Shown here: piece after piece, positions 60,427 through 64,000 of the stretch
Position numbering within the stretch: position 1 is the stretch's first letter
Layout of the letters: each line of letters opens with the position of its first letter
Made by a program: the position numbers and the translations under genes
Assembly: GCF_041276405.1 (NCBI RefSeq)
Contig: NZ_JBGGGT010000001.1
Coordinates: forward strand, 1,372,501-1,436,500
Source of the DNA: Microvirga sp. TS319
GTDB lineage: Bacteria > Pseudomonadota > Alphaproteobacteria > Rhizobiales > Beijerinckiaceae
DNA: 64,000 bases
Direction of reading: 5' to 3'
Notes under the pieces: model-generated
Database searches by the model: none
What the model was told of the DNA's origin: nothing
Seen by the model: the letters and a program-made list of their open reading frames with translations, nothing else

Positions 60427-61740
60427 TCATCGCAAGAGCGCCACGCCACCTCCATCCGACACTTTCAGCGTCTCATGTGATGGGCCCTCGAAGAGGCGGA
60501 AGCGGTTGCCCTCCACCGCTCGCAGTGCGCACACGACAGCTCCGAGAACCGTCGAGCGGCCGCTCAGCGCCGAGATGGTCATGCGCCGTGGCGGCATCGG
60601 AATGAGAGCCGCGACCCGCTCCCGCAGGGGAGCCAGCAACTGATCGCCGGCCCGTGAAATCCCTGCGCCGAGGATCACCATCTCCGGATTGAGAACGCAG
60701 CAGATATTCGCTACTCCGCTTGCGAGTCGCCCGAGGAGCCTGTCCACGATCCTCCGTGCCGCCGTATCGCCCTCCCGCGCCGCCTGGTACACTATCTCGG
60801 CATTGACGGAAGCGCCCCTGTTCTTCGTCAGTTCGATCAAGCGCGGGCTTTCGCCGCTCTCGACGGCCCTGCGTCCGAGCCGAGCATACGCGGGACCGCC
60901 TGCCGCCCATTCAAACGATCCGAAATTGGAGGGCGTTGCGTCCTCCGGATCGGGAATGTCCATGAAGCCGACTTCCCCGGCAAACCCGTCTGCACCGCGG
61001 AAGATCTCGCCCCGGATCAGCAGGCCCATGCCGATACCTGAGCCGAGATGCAGATAAACCGCGTTCTGAACGTCCTTCGCCTCGCCCCAGCGCTGCTCAG
61101 CGAGAATGGAGAGCTGAACCTCGTTTTCGATGAAGACAGGACAGCCAAAATGGGAAACGAGCAGTTGCCTGAATGGAACATTGCTCCAGCTCGCGAATGC
61201 GGGGGCGAGTTTGAGGGTACCTGATTCCTGATCGATGAACCCCGGAACGCCAGCAGCAACAGCCCACAAGTGATCACGGGTCAGATGAGCGGACGAGAGA
61301 GCAGCGCATACAAGCTCCTCGATCGCACCCATGAACTGCTCCGGGTTCGCCATGTAGCCGGGGCTGTCCAATTGCTTCTGCTCGTATGCCACCGGATGAC
61401 CAGCCAAGTCCGTCACCATGACAGCGAGCCGTGAGGCACCGAGATCCAACCCGAGCACATGACCGACATCGGCCGCGAACGAAAGAGAGGTTGCTCTCGG
61501 TCCGGGGCGCTCCTGCTTGATCGATGGGCGCTCGATCTCGCGGATGTATCCTTGAGTACAGAGATTGCTGATGATCGCATTGACGGTCGGCTTGGAGAGA
61601 CCAGTGAGTTTCGCCAAGTCGGAGCGGGACAGAGGTCCCTGGTCCCGAACAGCTTGAAGGACCAAAGTGGCATTGGTCCGGCGCATGTAATTGGGCGTCG
61701 TCGCAGCTTGGCGGGTTCCATCCACTAGCGTGCCCTCCAA
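60427..61740 (-). CDS. ROK family transcriptional regulator
   Basis: The 437-residue product has an N-terminal winged helix (RDQGPLSRSDLAKLTGLSKP, then TVNAIISNLCTQGYI) and the ROK sugar-kinase-like domain (GHVLGLDLGASRLAVMVTDL, GFAGEVGFMDIPDPE, and VILGAGISRAGDQLLAPL). The zinc motif usual in ROK proteins (C-G-C-G-x2-G-C) is replaced by GSFEWAAGG, and GEIGH is GEVGF, so this is a regulator, not a kinase. It probably represses the uronate/ribose-type genes downstream on the same strand and responds to the imported sugar. Confidence 0.9.
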   Translation of the reverse strand: MEGTLVDGTRQAATTPNYMRRTNATLVLQAVRDQGPLSRSDLAKLTGLSKPTVNAIISNLCTQGYIREIERPSIKQERPGPRATSLSFAADVGHVLGLDLGASRLAVMVTDLAGHPVAYEQKQLDSPGYMANPEQFMGAIEELVCAALSSAHLTRDHLWAVAAGVPGFIDQESGTLKLAPAFASWSNVPFRQLLVSHFGCPVFIENEVQLSILAEQRWGEAKDVQNAVYLHLGSGIGMGLLIRGEIFRGADGFAGEVGFMDIPDPEDATPSNFGSFEWAAGGPAYARLGRRAVESGESPRLIELTKNRGASVNAEIVYQAAREGDTAARRIVDRLLGRLASGVANICCVLNPEMVILGAGISRAGDQLLAPLRERVAALIPMPPRRMTISALSGRSTVLGAVVCALRAVEGNRFRLFEGPSHETLKVSDGGGVALLR

Positions 61741-61742
61741 TA

Positions 61743-61764
61743 GTTAGGAAAGTTAATTGTTAGG
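61743..61764. promoter_or_regulatory. repeated GTTAGG element upstream of the ROK gene
   Basis: GTTAGG occurs at 61743-61748 and 61759-61764, 16 bases apart, in an AT-rich stretch directly before the ROK start (61740). Spacing near one and a half helical turns and location suggest an autoregulatory site. The motif is short, so confidence is low. Confidence 0.3.
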
Positions 61765-61789
61765 TTTCCTTTCCGTCAACTAACTCTTT

Positions 61790-62311
61790 TGGTCTTCAGG
61801 TGGAAAATCGTGCGAAGTAAACGTGCATTGTTTGCAAGCTCTCGGCAGGCACTGTGGCATGAGCAACTTTGTTATGCGGATTTTTCTTGCAAGCGATTGT
61901 TGTCGTCTCATGCTGAGACCAGCACGGCAATGATCCAAACCGAACCTAGCCTGGCTCGGCTGGGCACTCTGCCCTTCTAGGATAAATCCGATGGGCACCA
62001 TCAAGGAGGATTTCACATTGGGCATGTCACGCTAACCTGAAGGGACGGTAATGGGCCCGATCTTGTGGATCTCAGGCAAGCACACTAGGTGCGGCTTTCC
62101 ATGCCGCCACTGCCTGGAGGCGGTACAGACAGGTGGCGAGAGCAGAGCGGTGCGCGCGAGGTGGTACGAACAGGTCCTGACGGATGAAAAGATGGTTGTG
62201 AACCGCTGCAGACCTCCCGCTGACCGAAAGCCCTGCGTCATGCGCTTTCGCTTTCGCAGCGGCACGTGCGAGTTCTCTGCTCTGTTGTTCAAGCCCTTGT
62301 GGGATCGGTGC
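61790..62311. other. about 520 bases without a supported gene
   Basis: Frames on both strands lack starts, domains and coding composition. The right side adjoins the truncated IS6 element. The left side may contain the ROK promoter. Confidence 0.4.
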
Positions 62312-62579
62312 TCAACGCTTGGCTGCCTTGGTGTTGCGGCGGGCGTAAGACGGCCCGAACTTCATCGCCCAGCGCCGGACCGTCTCGTAGGAGACGACTA
62401 CACAACGCTCGAGCAGCATCTCCTCGACGAGCCGCAAGCTCAGTGGGAAGCGGAAGTACAACCAGAATGCATGAGCGATGATCTGAAGTGGAAAGCGGTG
62501 GCGCTTGTCGCTGATGGGCTGGATCATGCCAGTCGATCTATACGACCCACTCTCATGCGCGAGTTAATGTGACGCCACC
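62312..62579 (-). mobile_element. IS6-like element remnant (transposase N-terminus)
   Basis: Minus frame 62527-62312 encodes 71 residues: MIQPISDKRHRFPLQIIAHA, RFPLSLRLVEEMLLERCVVV and YETVRRWAMKFGPSYARR, then a foreign tail NTKAAKR. The terminal repeat is GGTGGCGTCACATTAACTC (minus strand, from 62579). As at 11.5 kb, only the DNA-binding N-terminus is retained and the catalytic domain is gone. Confidence 0.82.
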
Positions 62580-63168
62580 CCGAGAGCTCGTGCTGAAGGA
62601 GCTGCACCATCGGCTGCACAACAACCTCCGGATCGTCATCAGCCTGCTGCGCATCACGGAGAAGACCCTGGAGAACCAGCGCGACCGCGAACAACTCGCC
62701 GACCTTGGGCAACGGATTCAGGCGCTCAGCGCGCTCCAGGAGGAATTCTACCGTTCCGAGGATTTCCGCCGGGTGAATGTCGCCGGCTTCCTCGAGCGTC
62801 TGGCCCGGAACCTCATCGGATTGGCGGGAGGACGCGTGACGCTGTCCAGCGATCTGGAGGAAGCGGAAATGCTGATTGACCTGGCGGTGCCGTTCGGGTT
62901 GATGGCGAACGAGGTCATCACCAACGCCCTGAAGCATGCCTTCCCCGACGGGCGCACGGGCCATCTGTCCGTCCGGCTTACGCAAGCCGAGGAGCGGCTG
63001 GACCTGACCGTCGCGGACGACGGTGCGGGTTATGCGGGGAGTATGCGGACGGAGGGCTCCGGACTGGGCATGCGCCTCGTTCGGCGGCTTGCCGGCCAGA
63101 TCGGGGCCGAGATGTCGTTCGAGGGAACCGGAACGGGGACCATATGCCGGATCGGCATTCCAATGTGA
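62580..63168 (+). pseudogene. HisKA_2/HWE-type histidine kinase, N-terminus removed by IS6 end
   Basis: From 62580 the sequence encodes RELVLKELHHRLHNNLRIVI (the H-box with the phospho-accepting His), a helical pair, and an ATPase domain with ANEVITNALKHAFPDG (N-box), VADDGAGYAG (G1) and GSGLGMRLVRRLAGQIGAEM (G2). The sensor part and start codon are missing: the first codon lies in the IS6 terminal repeat. The open frame from 62569 uses a GTG inside that repeat. The fragment overlaps the response regulator by four bases. Confidence 0.8.
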
Positions 63169-63536
63169 ACGGCAGGCTGCGCGTCCTCGTCGTGGAGGAC
63201 GAGTGGCTCGTGGCCGACTAAATCGTGGACATTCTCGAGGAGGCCGGGCACGAGGTCGTCACCGCCGAGGGAGCGCTGAGGCATCTGGAGCGGACCGCCG
63301 TTGACATCGCCGTCCTCGACATCAAGCTGAAAGGCTCCATGAGCGGGATCGACGTGGCGCGAGCGGCCCGGGAACGAGGCATCCCGCACGTGTTCATCAC
63401 GGGATCGGGCGGTCCGGCCACCCGGCAAGCGGCCGAGGCCACGGGACCGGTCGGCTTCCTCCAAAAGCCGTTCAGCCCGGCGGGGTTGATGGCGCTCCTC
63501 GCAGGACCCATACGGGAGAAGGCGCACGGGAATTGA
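63165..63536 (+). pseudogene. response regulator with in-frame stop
   Basis: GTG 63165 overlaps the kinase stop. The product starts VNGRLRVLVVEDEWLVAD, the receiver's acidic pocket, but the codon for the next residue (TAA at 63219-63221, probably a tyrosine originally) stops translation. The remainder VDILEEAGHEVVTAEGALR, the phospho-acceptor Asp in VDIAVLDIKLKGSMSGI, and the Lys in VGFLQKPFSPAGLM follow in frame to 63536. It is a single-domain regulator of 123 codons, inactivated by one substitution unless read through. Confidence 0.8.
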
Positions 63537-63590
63537 CGATCCCGCGCGGCAACGAGGCGGTTAATTCCTGGCGAAGGTCTGGATCGGGTC

Positions 63591-63737
63591 GAGCCTGTGT
63601 GAAAACTCGAACAAGCTCAACCTTGGCGCACTATTCGTACAGCTTGATGCCTCTGACCCGGGGAAATCCCGGCCTACTCAAGCCTGTAAGACATAAACTT
63701 ACTCGAAGGCGTGGCTCGGCAGCGTTTTCACACGCTC
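63591..63737. repeat. MITE-like element with inverted ends
   Basis: GAGCCTGTGTGAAAAC at 63591 and its near inverse GTTTTCACACGCTC at 63724-63737 enclose 147 non-coding bases. The flanks carry a loose repeat (cgggtc/cggtc). The shape suits a MITE or the remnant of a small IS; no second copy was seen in the window. Confidence 0.4.
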
Positions 63738-64000
63738 TCGGTCAACCTGAGCCCTTAGGCCAGGTTCTACGAAGGTCCTGATACGGCTCCATTCTGGAAA
63801 TGCGGCGAAGGTAGCGCCACTGCCAAGGACTGACCTTCGGCACCGCTAGCAGGAATGACTGGGAAAGCACTGGACTTCGAGGTCAACTCCACGCCGTCCT
63901 GATATGAGACTTTCCAACTCGATTGGTGCCAAGTTCGAATAGCTCGCCCAAGCGGTGAGGGCTTCTTCCCCATCTGAACCAATCCGCCTCAATATCGCCG

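Noticed and set aside
1..64000. CRISPR arrays, rRNA genes or a replication origin
   Set aside because: No regularly spaced repeats, rRNA-like stretches or rep/par gene sets could be recognised, apart from the lone minD.

Overview
The window looks like an alphaproteobacterial accessory region, probably Hyphomicrobiales and perhaps Methylobacteriaceae such as Microvirga. This is inferred from the high-GC coding style, the small disordered proteins, a Suv3-type helicase, a lone MinD and the IS mix; no rRNA or replication gene confirms it. It may be a secondary replicon or a genomic island. Much of it is scarred by insertion sequences (IS6-like, IS256, IS630 and IS110/IS1111), and broken genes sit among intact operons.

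Layout. 0-7.1 kb: an IS6 remnant, minD, a flavodoxin, a doubly truncated ftsK motor fragment, a DnaQ-like exonuclease, and decayed WGR and CYTH genes. 7.2-10.5 kb: an M28 peptidase, an orphan family 3 solute-binding protein and a LysR regulator. 10.7-11.8 kb: IS256 and IS6 remnants. 11.8-15.2 kb: an MltB-like lytic transglycosylase and a class A penicillin-binding protein. 15.6 kb: the 3' half of a tRNA-Lys-like sequence. 15.9-18.3 kb: a Suv3-like helicase. 19-20.4 kb: an IS630 transposase. 20.4-26 kb: an ArsR regulator divergent from a NIPSNAP/ABM pair, then a tightly overlapping TetR-HlyD-ABC ATPase-ABC permease efflux operon behind a perfect 18-bp palindrome.

26.8-44 kb is a visibly more AT-rich catabolic island. 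It begins at an IS6 copy that truncates an IS110 fragment and ends abruptly inside uraH. It holds a hydantoin/allantoin-type racemase, a flavin reductase, a GntR/FCD regulator, one Dpp/Opp-type ABC importer with two paralogous binding proteins, and four amidohydrolases, two of which lack the usual HxH metal motif. TTGTnnACAA-type sites lie in front of gntR, upstream of the first binding protein gene and before the second, suggesting one regulon for uptake and hydrolysis of a cyclic nitrogen compound.

44-47.1 kb is the ureide pathway: a uraH remnant, a fused allantoinase (PuuE)/OHCU decarboxylase (UraD), ureidoglycine aminohydrolase and ureidoglycolate lyase. The island racemase may feed it. 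47.2-51 kb: a broken bile-acid-type symporter, a histidine kinase/LuxR response regulator pair and a GlcG/HbpS-like protein. 51.1-53.3 kb: an IS6 copy split by an IS1111-type IS110 element. The 3' non-coding end of that element folds into a hairpin whose loop matches the insertion target, as expected of a bridge (seek) RNA. 53.5-61.7 kb: a sugar-acid module with a uronate-dehydrogenase-like enzyme, a D-threonine-aldolase-like PLP enzyme, an SDR, a ribose-type ABC importer, a truncated SMP-30 lactonase and a ROK repressor. 62.3-63.7 kb: an IS6 remnant that beheads a HisKA_2 kinase, a response regulator with an in-frame stop, and a MITE-like repeat.
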